Source: Caballeronia glebae (GTDB lineage Bacteria; Pseudomonadota; Gammaproteobacteria; Burkholderiales; Burkholderiaceae). From it: DNA of 64,000 bases. The stretch lies in assembly GCF_001545035.1 (NCBI RefSeq), contig NZ_FCOJ02000030.1, positions 24,860 through 88,859 on the forward strand, read 5' to 3'. The notes beneath the pieces were generated by a model. That model was not told the origin of the DNA and did no database searches. It worked only from the letters and a program-made list of their open reading frames with translations. Made by a program: the position numbers and the translations under genes. Shown here piece after piece: positions 54,617 to 63,836 of this stretch (positions within the stretch are counted from its first letter, which is position 1; each line of letters begins with the position of its first letter).

Positions 54617-55611
54617 GCGGCGAGCGGCCTCACTTGCTTGACCTTCGCGGTTCCCGTCGGCTCGGGCGGCATGTAGCCCCAGTCCGCTTGCGCCGCGCCC
54701 GCTTCGCGCGATGTGGACTCGCGCCCCGACGGTTCACGCGCAGGCGCTTCGGCCTCGCGCCGACGATGCTTCAGCACCGCATCCGCGACGCGCTCGACAT
54801 GCGTCACCGTCACGCACGATGAATCTTCCAATGCAGCCAGCGCCCGAGCCGCGCGCAGCATCACGATGTCCGCGCGCAAGCCGTCAACCTGCGCCTCGAT
54901 GCAAAGCTCGCTCACGCGCGCATGAACCGCGTCGTCGAAATCGAATGACGACAACGCCGCGCGCGCTGCGTGAATGCGCGCTTCGAGCGATGCCTGTTCG
55001 CTTCGATGGCGCGCACGAAACGCGTCGGGATCGGCATCGAATGCAAGGCGCGACTTGACGATGCGCTGCCGCACACTCGCATCGAAGCAGTTGCTCATCT
55101 CCACGGCCAGACCGAAACGGTCGAGCAATTGCGGACGCAAGTCGCCCTCTTCCGGATTCATCGTACCGATCAGCACGAACCGCGCGTCATGCCGATGCGA
55201 AATGCCATCGCGCTCGACGATGTTCACGCCGCTCGCCGCGACATCGAGCAACTGATCGACGAGCGGATTCGGCAGAAGGTTCACTTCATCAACATACAGC
55301 ACGCCCAGATGCGCCTTCGCAATCAGGCCCGGCGAAAACTTCACGCCGCCGTCGCGCAACGCGCTTTGAATGTCGAGCGTGCCGATCAGTTGTTCCTCGC
55401 TCGCGCCGAGCGGCAAAGTCACGAGTGTCCCTTCGGGCAACAACTCCGCGAGCGCGCGCGTGGCGGTGGACTTCGCCGTGCCGCGCGGCCCGCTCACGAG
55501 CACGCCGCCGATAGAAGGATCGACAGCCGCGAGCAAAAGCGCTTGCTGCAAGGGCTCTTGTGCAACAAGCGCCGCGAATGGAAACACCGGAGATGAGATG
55601 GATTCGGTCAA
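54604..55611 (-). CDS. chlI: AAA+ ATPase subunit of cobalt chelatase (ChlI-like)
   Basis: 335 residues. A TTG start at 55611 overlaps the cobN stop (TTGA) with AAGG 9 nt before it; no ATG fits. Walker A GPRGTAKS at 41-48, Walker B VLYVDEVNLL near 104-113, sensor FVLIGTMNPEEGDLRPQLLDRFGL. The Mg-chelatase I subunit family is clear, but the context (cobN upstream) makes it the small motor subunit for cobalt insertion into hydrogenobyrinate diamide, in place of CobS. The C-terminus is Pro/Glu/Arg-rich linker (residues about 290-335), as expected at the joint to a VWA domain. Confidence 0.9.
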   Translation of the reverse strand: MTESISSPVFPFAALVAQEPLQQALLLAAVDPSIGGVLVSGPRGTAKSTATRALAELLPEGTLVTLPLGASEEQLIGTLDIQSALRDGGVKFSPGLIAKAHLGVLYVDEVNLLPNPLVDQLLDVAASGVNIVERDGISHRHDARFVLIGTMNPEEGDLRPQLLDRFGLAVEMSNCFDASVRQRIVKSRLAFDADPDAFRARHRSEQASLEARIHAARAALSSFDFDDAVHARVSELCIEAQVDGLRADIVMLRAARALAALEDSSCVTVTHVERVADAVLKHRRREAEAPAREPSGRESTSREAGAAQADWGYMPPEPTGTAKVKQVRPLAAKKA

Positions 55612-58600
55612 GACTGTCGGCCTTCGATGCGTTGTTCGACATCGAGCAGATGCCGTTCGACCTGCTCGCGATAGCCAGCGGGTTGTTGCCACAGACCGCG
55701 CTGCATCGCTTCGAGCAAACGCTCGCAGATCGATTGCAGCGCGTGCGGATTGTGCTGCGCGATGAACTCGCGCGTGTCGGCGTCGTTCACATAGGCGTCG
55801 GTGACGAGCGCATATTGATGATCCGACACGACGCGCGCGGTGGCGTCATAGCCGAACAGATAGTCCACCGTTGCGGCAAGTTCGGACGCGCCCTTGTAGC
55901 CGTGCCGCTTCACGCCATCGATCCATTTCGGATTGACCACGCGTGACCGCACCACGCGCGCGATCTCTTCATTCAGCGTGCGCACGCGCGGCGCGGCGGG
56001 ATTGCTGTGATCCGCGTTATACGTCTGCGGCTGCACGCCCGACAGATAACGCACGGCCGCCACCATGCCGCCCTGAAACTGGTGATAGTCGTTCGAGTCG
56101 AGCAGATCGTGTTCGCGATTGTCCTGATTCTGCAGCACGACATCGAGCGTCGATAGCCGCGTGCCGAAGCTCGCGCGCGCTTCGACGCCATCGCCCGATT
56201 GCGAATACGCGTAGCCGCCGGTGCTTTGGTAGGCGGCTGAAAGATCCGCGTCGGTCTGCCATTGCCGCGCGTCGATCAGCTCTTGCAGACCCGCGCCGTA
56301 TGCGCCCGGCTTCGTGCTGAACACGCGCCATCCGGCACGACGCCGCGCTTCCCCGGCTTCGATGCCGCGTGCGATCAGTTCGTCGCGTTCACGCTGGATG
56401 CGTGCGCGAATCGGGTTGACGTCAACGGGCTCGTCGTCGAGTTCCGCCACGGCCTGAACCGCTGCATCGAAGAGATGGATGAGGTTTGCGAACGCGTCGC
56501 GAAAGAAACCGGACACGCGCAACGTCACGTCGATGCGCGGCCGGTTGAAGATGGCGATCGGCAGAATCTCGAAGTCGGTCACGCGATGGCTGCCCGCCGC
56601 CCACTTCGGCCGCACGCCGATCAACGCGAAGGCTTGCGCGATATCGTCGCCGCCGGTGCGCATCGTCGCCGTGCCCCATACCGACAGGCCGATTGCGCGG
56701 GGGAAATCGCCATTATCCTGCACATGGCGTTCGACCAGTGCATTCGCCGACTTCACGCCGAGCGACCATGCGGCTTGCGTCGGTAGCGCGCGCGTATCGA
56801 CGGAATAGAAGTTGCGGCCCGTGGGCAGCACGTCGGGCCTGCCGCGCGACGGCGAACCGCTCGGACCCGGCGGCACGAAACGTCCTTCGAGACCGCGCTT
56901 CAATTGCGTGAGTTCTTGCGGGCCACACGCATCGAGACGTGCGAGCACGTCGCCACGCAGACGTTTGAGCACGAGCGATGCATGCGGTCCAGGCGGCGCG
57001 GCATCATCGCCGGACAATAGTTGCATTGCTAACCATTCGAGGCGCTCGCGCGTATCGCCCTGATGACGCCACGGCGCATCGCTGACTTCGGCGAGTGCTG
57101 GCGGACGAGGCCCGTTCCACGGCGCGGCCCAATCGGCATCGAGTGGATCGAAGGCATCGGGCAAGCGCAGATCGCGCGCGATCGCCGTGATGAGGCTCGC
57201 GTTCGCGCCCTGCCCGTCGCCGACCGGAAAGCGGCCGAGCGCGAGCAACGTGTCGCGTCGTTGCACGCCTTGCGGCGAGACGCCGAATATATGCAGACCG
57301 TCGCGAATCTGCGCTTCCTTCAGTTCGCAGAGATAGGCATCGGCGCGCGTGAGCAACGCGTCTTCGCCGACGATATCGCGTGGCGCATCGAGCCCGAGTT
57401 CCTCGTGCAGCCGGTGTTCGACGATGTTCGCGAGAATCGACTTGCGCAACAGCTTCGCGCGGCGCGCATCGACCATTAATGCTTCGTAGTACTCGTCGAC
57501 CTCACGCTCTAGATCCTGCAACGGCCCATAGTTCTCGGCGCGCGTGAGCGGCGGCATCAGGTGATCGATAATCACGGCCTGCGCGCGGCGCTTCGCCTGA
57601 CTCCCTTCGCCCGGATCGTTGACGATGAACGGATAGAGATGCGGCATCGGCCCCAGAATCGCATCGGGCCAGCACGACGAAGACAACGCGACGCTTTTGC
57701 CCGGCAGCCATTCGAGATTGCCGTGCTTGCCCACATGCACGAGCGCATGCGCCTGAAAGCGCGAACGCAGCCAGAAATAGAACGCGAGATAGGCATGCGG
57801 CGGAACGAGCTCGGCGTCGTGATAGCTCGCGTAATCGTTGCGCTCGCGCGAACGCGAAGGCTGTATGCCGATGAACACTTCGCCGCAACGAAAGCCCGCG
57901 ATCATGAAACGCCCGCGCCTGATTGTCGGGTCGTCTTCCGGCGCGCCCCAGGTCTTTTCGAGTGCGGCGCGCGCATCGGCGGGTAGCGTGCGATACGCAT
58001 CGAGATATGCATCGAGCGAAAGACTCTGCAGCGCGGGACGCAAATCGCGCACGACGGGATCGTTGGTCACGCCTTCGGTCAGGGCTGCGATGAGCGCATC
58101 GCCATTCGCTGGAATGTCGCCGACGCGATAGCCTTCGCGCGCCAGCATCGACAGAATGCCGAGCGCCGATGCGGGCGTATCGAGCCCCACGCCATTGCCG
58201 ATGCGCCCCTCGCTCGCGGGATAGTTCGCGAGCACGAGCGCGATGCGCTTTTGCGCGTTCGGCGTATGACGTAGCGCGCACCAGCGGCGGCTCAGCTCGG
58301 CCACGAAGCGCACGCGCTCCGCATCGGCCTGATAGCGCACGACATCCACTTGCGTATGCTTGCAGTGATACGCGAGGCCCTTGAAGCTCACGGCGCGCGT
58401 GATGATGCGCCCATCGACTTCGGGTAGCGCGACATGCATTGCGACGTCGCGCGAATTGAGCCCGTGATTGTCCTTCTGCCAATCGTCGCGATTGCCGCCG
58501 CTCAGGATGACTTGCAGCACGGGCGCATCGCCCGCGACTTCGAATGCTTCGTCCTCGCCGATCACGCTCGCCGCAAAAGCCGTCGTGTTCAGCACGAGCG

Positions 58601-59384
58601 ATGCGCGATACTGCGTGCACAAACGTTCAACCACCTCGCGACTCACGCTTTCCTTGAGCGACGAAATCGCAATCGGCAGCGGATTGATCCCTTCTTTTTC
58701 GAGCGCTTCGATGAGCGCATCGAACACGGCCGTATTGCCCGATTGCAGATGCGCGCGATAAAAAAGGATCGCGGCGACGGGCGCGCCTTCGTTCCAGCGC
58801 GCCTGCCAGTCTTCGATAGCCGCGATATCGCGTTCGGGATGATAGATGGCGACGGCCGGCAGCGGACTCGGCGGCCGCGGTTCGCACCCGAAACCGAACG
58901 CGCGATGCGCAATGGTGCGCAGAAATTCTTCCGCATTACGCGCGCCGCCTTCGCGCAGATAACGCGACAACTCGCGGCAAAACGCTGCGTCCGCCGTGCT
59001 CTTGGCGGTGAGATTCGGGTCTTCGCTCAGATCGCCCGAAAACATCGCGAGCATCTGCTTGCGCTCTTTCGCGAGCGCGACCAGCCGCTCGATGCCATAA
59101 GGCCAATACGATTCGCCACCGAGATGATCGACGATCACCACCTTCGCGTGACGCAATACGTCGTCGACATAGAAGTCGATCGACGCGGGCTGACGCAGGA
59201 ACGACTGGTTCGCGAGCCGCACCTCGGGAAAGCCCGCTTCGAGACGCGGAAACACGCTCGCGAGCAACGCGAGCGTGGTGTCGGCGGAACTGAGCACGAC
59301 GATCGGCGCGCTCGTCTGATCGATACGCATGACGCCTTGCGTGTCGTCGACGAAGCCTCCCGGCGTCGTGCGGAGCAGATGCAT
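55608..59384 (-). CDS. cobN: Cobalt chelatase large subunit
   Basis: 1258 residues, the usual CobN length. Recognisable blocks: GVGLDTPASALGILSMLAREGY, HVGKHGNLEWLPGKSVALSSSCWPDAILGPMPHLYPFIVNDPGEGSQAKRR-type core, GLSVWGTATMRTGGDDIAQAFALIGVRP and VRYLSGVQPQTYNADHSNP. It binds the corrin and cobalt and works with two AAA+/VWA subunits. It starts 5 nt after cobW and its stop overlaps the chlI start. No cobS/cobT are present; chlI and its VWA extension take their place. Confidence 0.95.
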   Translation of the reverse strand: MHLLRTTPGGFVDDTQGVMRIDQTSAPIVVLSSADTTLALLASVFPRLEAGFPEVRLANQSFLRQPASIDFYVDDVLRHAKVVIVDHLGGESYWPYGIERLVALAKERKQMLAMFSGDLSEDPNLTAKSTADAAFCRELSRYLREGGARNAEEFLRTIAHRAFGFGCEPRPPSPLPAVAIYHPERDIAAIEDWQARWNEGAPVAAILFYRAHLQSGNTAVFDALIEALEKEGINPLPIAISSLKESVSREVVERLCTQYRASLVLNTTAFAASVIGEDEAFEVAGDAPVLQVILSGGNRDDWQKDNHGLNSRDVAMHVALPEVDGRIITRAVSFKGLAYHCKHTQVDVVRYQADAERVRFVAELSRRWCALRHTPNAQKRIALVLANYPASEGRIGNGVGLDTPASALGILSMLAREGYRVGDIPANGDALIAALTEGVTNDPVVRDLRPALQSLSLDAYLDAYRTLPADARAALEKTWGAPEDDPTIRRGRFMIAGFRCGEVFIGIQPSRSRERNDYASYHDAELVPPHAYLAFYFWLRSRFQAHALVHVGKHGNLEWLPGKSVALSSSCWPDAILGPMPHLYPFIVNDPGEGSQAKRRAQAVIIDHLMPPLTRAENYGPLQDLEREVDEYYEALMVDARRAKLLRKSILANIVEHRLHEELGLDAPRDIVGEDALLTRADAYLCELKEAQIRDGLHIFGVSPQGVQRRDTLLALGRFPVGDGQGANASLITAIARDLRLPDAFDPLDADWAAPWNGPRPPALAEVSDAPWRHQGDTRERLEWLAMQLLSGDDAAPPGPHASLVLKRLRGDVLARLDACGPQELTQLKRGLEGRFVPPGPSGSPSRGRPDVLPTGRNFYSVDTRALPTQAAWSLGVKSANALVERHVQDNGDFPRAIGLSVWGTATMRTGGDDIAQAFALIGVRPKWAAGSHRVTDFEILPIAIFNRPRIDVTLRVSGFFRDAFANLIHLFDAAVQAVAELDDEPVDVNPIRARIQRERDELIARGIEAGEARRRAGWRVFSTKPGAYGAGLQELIDARQWQTDADLSAAYQSTGGYAYSQSGDGVEARASFGTRLSTLDVVLQNQDNREHDLLDSNDYHQFQGGMVAAVRYLSGVQPQTYNADHSNPAAPRVRTLNEEIARVVRSRVVNPKWIDGVKRHGYKGASELAATVDYLFGYDATARVVSDHQYALVTDAYVNDADTREFIAQHNPHALQSICERLLEAMQRGLWQQPAGYREQVERHLLDVEQRIEGRQS

Positions 59385-59389
59385 TGCCG

Positions 59390-60487
59390 CTATGCCTGCA
59401 CGGGCGCGCGGGCGAGCGCGGCGTCGAACGCGCGTTGCAGCGCCTCGCGTTCGAGATCTTCGCCGATCAGCACGAAGCGGCTTTGCGTCTTCGCTTCATC
59501 GGCCTTTTCGTGTGCTTCCCAGCGGCGGTCGAAGTAACTGTCGAAGCGTCGTCCGACGCCTTGCACGACGAGCCGCATCGCCGCGCCCGGCAACGCGGCG
59601 AAACCCTTCACGCGATAAATCGTGTGCTGCCCGACGAGCGCATGCAATGCGGCCAGCGCCTGCTCGCGCGATTCGACGTAGCCATGCACGACGATCGAAT
59701 CGAACTCGTCATGATGATGATCGGCATGACCTTCGTCATCGACCGAGCCATGATGATCGTGCCGCAAATGAATCGTTTCTTCCGACGCCGATTCGAGGCC
59801 GAGCAGCGTATGCACATCGAGCGCGCCCATCTGCGCGGGCACGATCTTCACTTCGGGCGGAACCTCGGCTCGCACGAGCGCTTCGACCTTTTGCAGCGCG
59901 GCGTCGTCCATGAGATCGATCTTGTTGACGATGACGAGATCCGCGGACGAAAGCTGATCCTCGAACAGTTCATGCAGCGGCGATTCGTGATCGAGATTCG
60001 GATCGGCCTTGCGTTGCGCATCGACCGCGACGGGATTCGACGCGAACTGACCGCTCGCGGCGGCGGGACCATCTACCACGGTCACGACTGCATCGACAGT
60101 GAATGCGCTTTTGATCGACGGCCAGTTGAATGCCTGCACGAGCGGCTTCGGCAAAGCGAGGCCCGATGTTTCGATCAGCACGTGATCGATGCTATCGCGC
60201 CGCTCGACGAGTTGCTCCATCACCGGATAAAACTCTTCCTGCACGGTGCAGCAGAGGCAGCCGTTCGCAAGCTCGTATAGATTGCGATCCTGCGAACCGG
60301 CTTCGTCGTCGCAACCGATGCCGCAACCCTTCAGGATCTCCCCGTCGATGCCCAACTCGCCGAATTCGTTGACGATCACCGCGATGCGCAAGCCGCGCGC
60401 GTGAGACAGGATATGCCGCATCAGTGTGGTCTTGCCGCTGCCGAGAAAGCCGGTCACGACCGTGACGGGAATCTTGCGGGTTTGCAT
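59390..60487 (-). CDS. cobW: CobW-type GTP-dependent metallochaperone
   Basis: 365 residues. P-loop GFLGSGKTT at 13-21, the metal motif C77-L-C79-C80, and guanine specificity in VNKID. A His/Asp-rich linker (LRHDHHGSVDDEGHADHHHDEFD) lies before the C-terminal CobW_C domain. G3E GTPases of this type deliver metal to a client; being first in the cobN operon, the client is the cobalt chelatase. The gene is headed by a cobalamin riboswitch on the minus strand. Confidence 0.94.
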   Translation of the reverse strand: MQTRKIPVTVVTGFLGSGKTTLMRHILSHARGLRIAVIVNEFGELGIDGEILKGCGIGCDDEAGSQDRNLYELANGCLCCTVQEEFYPVMEQLVERRDSIDHVLIETSGLALPKPLVQAFNWPSIKSAFTVDAVVTVVDGPAAASGQFASNPVAVDAQRKADPNLDHESPLHELFEDQLSSADLVIVNKIDLMDDAALQKVEALVRAEVPPEVKIVPAQMGALDVHTLLGLESASEETIHLRHDHHGSVDDEGHADHHHDEFDSIVVHGYVESREQALAALHALVGQHTIYRVKGFAALPGAAMRLVVQGVGRRFDSYFDRRWEAHEKADEAKTQSRFVLIGEDLEREALQRAFDAALARAPVQA

Positions 60488-60619
60488 CGTAGCTCCGTGG
60501 CTTCAGTTGCGTGCGCTTCATGTCGCGCGGTGCGTGGCCACGCGGCTGGATGAAAGGGGAAACGCACGCTTCGATGGATCATGGGCCGCGTCGCATCCCC
60601 GCGACAGCGAGCCCCGCTG

Positions 60620-60850
60620 AAAGTCTGGCCGGTATCCGGGCTGACGACGACGCCGCTTCGCCTTCCCGCGCAATTCTCACGCGCAGTGGCCTCGAAGCCG
60701 GCTTTCCGAACGCGCGATGAAAACATCACGCGCGGAATCGCTTACCGTTGCGGGGGCAGCGCAGGTTGGCGCACGTTCGACGAATCGAAAGGAACGCGCC
60801 CTGCTTCCCGTTTAACTGCGCGCGAGAGAAATCCGCGCGCGAGCACCAAA
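60620..60850 (-). ncRNA. Cobalamin riboswitch upstream of cobW-cobN-chlI
   Basis: On the minus strand: TTTTGGTGC start (about 60850), AAACGGGAAGCAGGGCGC (near 60800-60820), GCTGCCCCCGCAACGG (near 60745-60760), a GAAGCCGGC stretch, and the B12 box CAGCCCGGATACCGGCC (60626-60644). Order and spacing match the class. It lies 135 bp before cobW, leaving room for a terminator or sequestering stem in the GC-rich 60570-60620 stretch. The remainder of 60488-60966 holds no other gene. Confidence 0.92.
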
Positions 60851-60966
60851 ACTGCGTGAAAGTCTAGGCCCGGCGCGCGCGAGCGTCAAGAAAGGACAGC
60901 TCGCGCGAGGCATATTTTCGATGCGTCATGGTAATGTTGGCCCGCTCGAAATGCCTGCGAATCGCC

Positions 60967-61392
60967 ATGGAAACCGTCATCGCTCACATGAATCCGCCCG
61001 CTGCCATGCGCCTCGCGATAGGCATAGGCTGCAAGCGAGGCACGAGCGCCGATGCGATCGAACGTGCCGTGCGCAGCGCGCTGGGCACGCGTGGATTCGG
61101 CGATATCGCCATCGTTGCGAGCATCGACGCAAAACGGCACGAAGTGGGACTGCTCGCATTCTGCGAACGTCATCGTCTGACGTTGCGCTTTTATAGCGCT
61201 GAAGAAATCGCGCACGCGCCACGCACGGCTGTATCGCATCATGCAATGAAGCATTTGAACGTCCACGGCGTATGCGAGCCCTGCGCGCTGCTCGCGGGCA
61301 ACGCGCAAACGCTCATCGTGCCAAAGACGACCGATTGTGGCGTAAGCGTCGCGATCGCAATGGTGCATGCGTCACGCGCGAACGGAACATGA
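60967..61392 (+). CDS. cobE: CobE (CbiG C-terminal-domain homologue)
   Basis: 141 residues from ATG 60967; ATG 60928 is possible, and neither has a clear ribosome binding site. Core motifs: LAIGIGCKRGTSADAIERAVRSALG, IAIVASIDAKRHEVGLLAFCERHRLTLRFYSAEEI, and GVCEPCALLAGNAQTLIVPKT. CobE is essential in the aerobic pathway but its step is undefined. A second, degenerate version of this fold is built into the CobJ protein of this cluster. It is divergent from cobW and its 3' end overlaps the next gene tail-to-tail. Confidence 0.88.
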   Translation: METVIAHMNPPAAMRLAIGIGCKRGTSADAIERAVRSALGTRGFGDIAIVASIDAKRHEVGLLAFCERHRLTLRFYSAEEIAHAPRTAVSHHAMKHLNVHGVCEPCALLAGNAQTLIVPKTTDCGVSVAIAMVHASRANGT

Positions 61393-61528
61393 ACAGCGGC
61401 TTGACCGTCGTCCGCGTGCGCGCCGTTTCGGCGAGCGGCTTCGCGACGACCGGTTTGAACTTGTCGCGGCACAGCCAGACGAGTATGGCGAGCGCCACGA
61501 GTTCCAGATAGAGATAGAACGCGTCCAT
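61313..61528 (-). CDS. Small membrane protein of unknown function
   Basis: 71 residues from ATG 61528, preceded by AGGAG at 6-nt spacing. One N-terminal transmembrane helix (MDAFYLYLELVALAILVWLC) precedes a basic tail of about 50 residues. The last 27 codons lie antisense to the end of cobE, and the tail is Arg-rich as antisense frames are, so the true end may be poorly conserved. The strong ribosome site and clean helix argue for a real gene. No family recognised. Confidence 0.5.
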   Translation of the reverse strand: MDAFYLYLELVALAILVWLCRDKFKPVVAKPLAETARTRTTVKPLFMFRSRVTHAPLRSRRLRHNRSSLAR

Positions 61529-61652
61529 TTCCGGCTCCTGAGTTCGGTGATTGCGTGATTGCATGATGCCCACCGACTCTTAGCGCAAAATTAACCGCGC
61601 GCGGCCTGTTGCCGCCTGTTGTACGATACGGCCGTCTTTCTCTGGAGATCCC

Positions 61653-62255
61653 GTGAAAACCGATACAGAATCGCATCTGCGCATGACCCAGCGCCGCAAG
61701 GAAGGCCACGAGAAAAAGCAGGCCGCGGCCGATCACGAGAAAGGCCTTCTGATCGTGAATACCGGCAACGGCAAGGGCAAGACCACGGCCGCGTTCGGCA
61801 TGGCCGTGCGCGTGCTCGGGCACGGCATGAAGCTCGGCGTCGTGCAGTTCATCAAGGGCGCGCTGCATACGTCCGAGCGCGATTTCCTCGGCGCGATCGC
61901 GCAATGCGATTTCGTCACGATGGGCGACGGCTATACGTGGAACACGCAGAACCGCGAGGCCGACATGGCCACCGCGCGCAAGGGCTGGAACGAAGCGCGC
62001 CGCATGATCGAGAGCGGCGAATATCAGATGGTCGTGCTCGACGAGCTCAACGCCGTGCTCAAGTACGAATATCTGCCGCTCGATGAAGTGCTCGACGTGC
62101 TGAAGGCGCGGCCCGCGATGCTGCACGTCGTCGTGACGGGACGTCATGCGCCCGACGCGTTGATCGAGCTCGCCGATCTCGTCACGGAGATGCGGATCGT
62201 GAAGCATCCGTATCGCGAGCAGGGCGTGAAAGCGCAGCGCGGCGTCGAGTTCTGA
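61653..62255 (+). CDS. cobO: Corrinoid adenosyltransferase
   Basis: 200 residues from a GTG start with GGAG 6 nt upstream. P-loop variant NTGNGKGKTTAAFGMAVR, then FIKGALHTSERDFL, GYTWNTQNREADMATARKGWNEA, VVLDELNAVLKYEYL and VTGRHAPDALIELADLVTEM. This is the BtuR/CobA/CobO family, which transfers the 5'-deoxyadenosyl group of ATP to the reduced corrinoid cobalt. It is followed 5 bp later by the diamide synthase. Confidence 0.95.
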   Translation: MKTDTESHLRMTQRRKEGHEKKQAAADHEKGLLIVNTGNGKGKTTAAFGMAVRVLGHGMKLGVVQFIKGALHTSERDFLGAIAQCDFVTMGDGYTWNTQNREADMATARKGWNEARRMIESGEYQMVVLDELNAVLKYEYLPLDEVLDVLKARPAMLHVVVTGRHAPDALIELADLVTEMRIVKHPYREQGVKAQRGVEF

Positions 62256-62260
62256 GCGCG

Positions 62261-63559
62261 ATGCCCGACTGCCCCGCTCTCTTCATCGGCGCGAGCGCGT
62301 CGCATCAAGGCAAGACCACGGTGACGGCCGCGCTCGCGCGCCATCACACGCGTCGTGGCCTGAAAGTGCGCGTGTTCAAGACCGGCCCGGATTTTCTGGA
62401 CCCGATGATTCTCGAACGCGCATGCGGCGCGCCCGTCTATTCGCTGCATCTGTCGATGGTCGGGCTCGATGCGTGCCGCGCGTTGCTCGCGCAGGCCGCG
62501 CGCGAGGCCGATCTCATCCTCATCGAAGGCGTGATGGGTCTGTTCGACGGCACGCCCAGCAGCGCCGATCTCGCCGCCACGTTCAAGGTGCCCGTGCTCG
62601 CGGTGATCGGCGCGCACGGCATGGCGCAGACGTTCGGCGCCATCGCGTTCGGGCTCGCGCGTTATCGTGCCGATGTGCCCTTTCATGGCGTGCTCGCGAA
62701 TCGCGTCGCATCGGCGCGTCACGCGCAGATGTTGTCGGAGACCATTCCTGACGGGCTGCGCTATTGCGGTCATCTTTCGAATACGGACGATATCGCTTTG
62801 CCTGAGCGCCATCTCGGCCTCACGCAGCCCGATGAAGTCGCGGGCCTCGATGCGCGGCTCGACCGCGCCGCCGACGCGATCGCGCAAACGGCGCTTGCCG
62901 AACTTCCGCCGCCCGTTCATTTCGATGCGGCGACGTTGCCCACGCCACCGCGCCTGCTCGACGGCATGCATATCGCCATTGCGCGCGACGCCGCGTTCTC
63001 GTTCGTGTATCCGGCGAACGTCGATCTGCTCATCGCGATGGGCGCGCGCATCGGCACGTTCTCGCCGCTCGCCGACGAGCCCGCGCCGCACGATGCCGAT
63101 GCGCTCTATCTTCCCGGCGGCTATCCCGAGTTGCACGCCGCGATGCTCGCTTCGAACGAACGCACGCGCGCATCGATCGCCGCGCACGTCGCGCGAGCTA
63201 AGCCCGTGGTCGCGGAATGCGGCGGCATGCTGTACTTGCTGGACACGCTGACCGACATCGAAGGCACGCGGCACGCAATGCTCGGCATACTTCCCGGCGA
63301 CGCCGCGATGCAACGCAAGCTGGCGCGCCTCGCGATGCAGCGCATCGACACGACGCACGGCGCGTTGATGGGCCACACGTTTCATTACTCGACGCTACAA
63401 ACTCCGATGCAGGCCGTGCTCACCGCAGCCCACGCGAGCACTGGCACATCGGGCGAAGCGCTTTATCGACACGGCCCGGTGACGGCCACCTATATGCACG
63501 CTTACTGGCCGTCGAATCCGGCCGCAGCCGCGGCGCTCTTTCGCGGCGAATCACTATGA
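62261..63559 (+). CDS. cobB: Cobyrinate a,c-diamide synthase (hydrogenobyrinate type)
   Basis: 432 residues. ATP-binding domain: LFIGASASHQGKTTVTAALARHH, FKTGPDFLDPMILERACGAPVYSLHLSMVG, LILIEGVMGLFDG. Glutaminase domain: ALYLPGGYPELHAAMLASN and VAECGGMLYLLDTL, with the catalytic Cys of the class I amidotransferase triad. HTFHYSTL and TATYMHAYWPSNP complete it. It amidates the a and c carboxylates using glutamine. It overlaps the DUF1289 gene (ATGA). Confidence 0.94.
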   Translation: MPDCPALFIGASASHQGKTTVTAALARHHTRRGLKVRVFKTGPDFLDPMILERACGAPVYSLHLSMVGLDACRALLAQAAREADLILIEGVMGLFDGTPSSADLAATFKVPVLAVIGAHGMAQTFGAIAFGLARYRADVPFHGVLANRVASARHAQMLSETIPDGLRYCGHLSNTDDIALPERHLGLTQPDEVAGLDARLDRAADAIAQTALAELPPPVHFDAATLPTPPRLLDGMHIAIARDAAFSFVYPANVDLLIAMGARIGTFSPLADEPAPHDADALYLPGGYPELHAAMLASNERTRASIAAHVARAKPVVAECGGMLYLLDTLTDIEGTRHAMLGILPGDAAMQRKLARLAMQRIDTTHGALMGHTFHYSTLQTPMQAVLTAAHASTGTSGEALYRHGPVTATYMHAYWPSNPAAAAALFRGESL

Positions 63560-63801
63560 CGATCACGCAAAACAGTCTCGCCGTCACGATCGAGCGCGCG
63601 AAAGCGCAGGAACCCATCGGCTCGCCATGCACCGACGTCTGCAAGCTCGATACGGAAACCGGTCTATGCCTCGGCTGTTTCAGAAGCCGCGAGGAGATCA
63701 AGACCTTCAGATCGATGAACGATGCCGCGAAGCTCGATCTATTCGATGAACTGCTTGCGCGGCGCGCGGCCAAAGAGCAAGCAAAAAGCCCGCGTTCCTG
63801 A
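63556..63801 (+). CDS. DUF1289 protein
   Basis: 81 residues, ATG 63556 overlapping the cobB stop. The DUF1289 motif of four cysteines is present: SPCTDVCKLDTETGLCLGCFRSREEI, followed by a helical tail. The cysteines suggest a small zinc or Fe-S fold. Function unknown. Coupling to cobB is the only hint of a role. Confidence 0.88.
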   Translation: MTITQNSLAVTIERAKAQEPIGSPCTDVCKLDTETGLCLGCFRSREEIKTFRSMNDAAKLDLFDELLARRAAKEQAKSPRS

Positions 63802-63812
63802 GAAACGCGGGC
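63783..63812 (-). terminator. Terminator of the cbtA gene
   Basis: Stem GCCCGCGTT/AACGCGGGC (63788-63796 with 63804-63812) is followed on the minus strand by five T (63783-63787). It lies 24 bp after the cbtA stop. The DUF1289 stop codon falls in its loop, so it may also affect that transcript. Confidence 0.75.
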
Positions 63813-63836
63813 CTCGCAAGCGACCAGGCAAACCGC

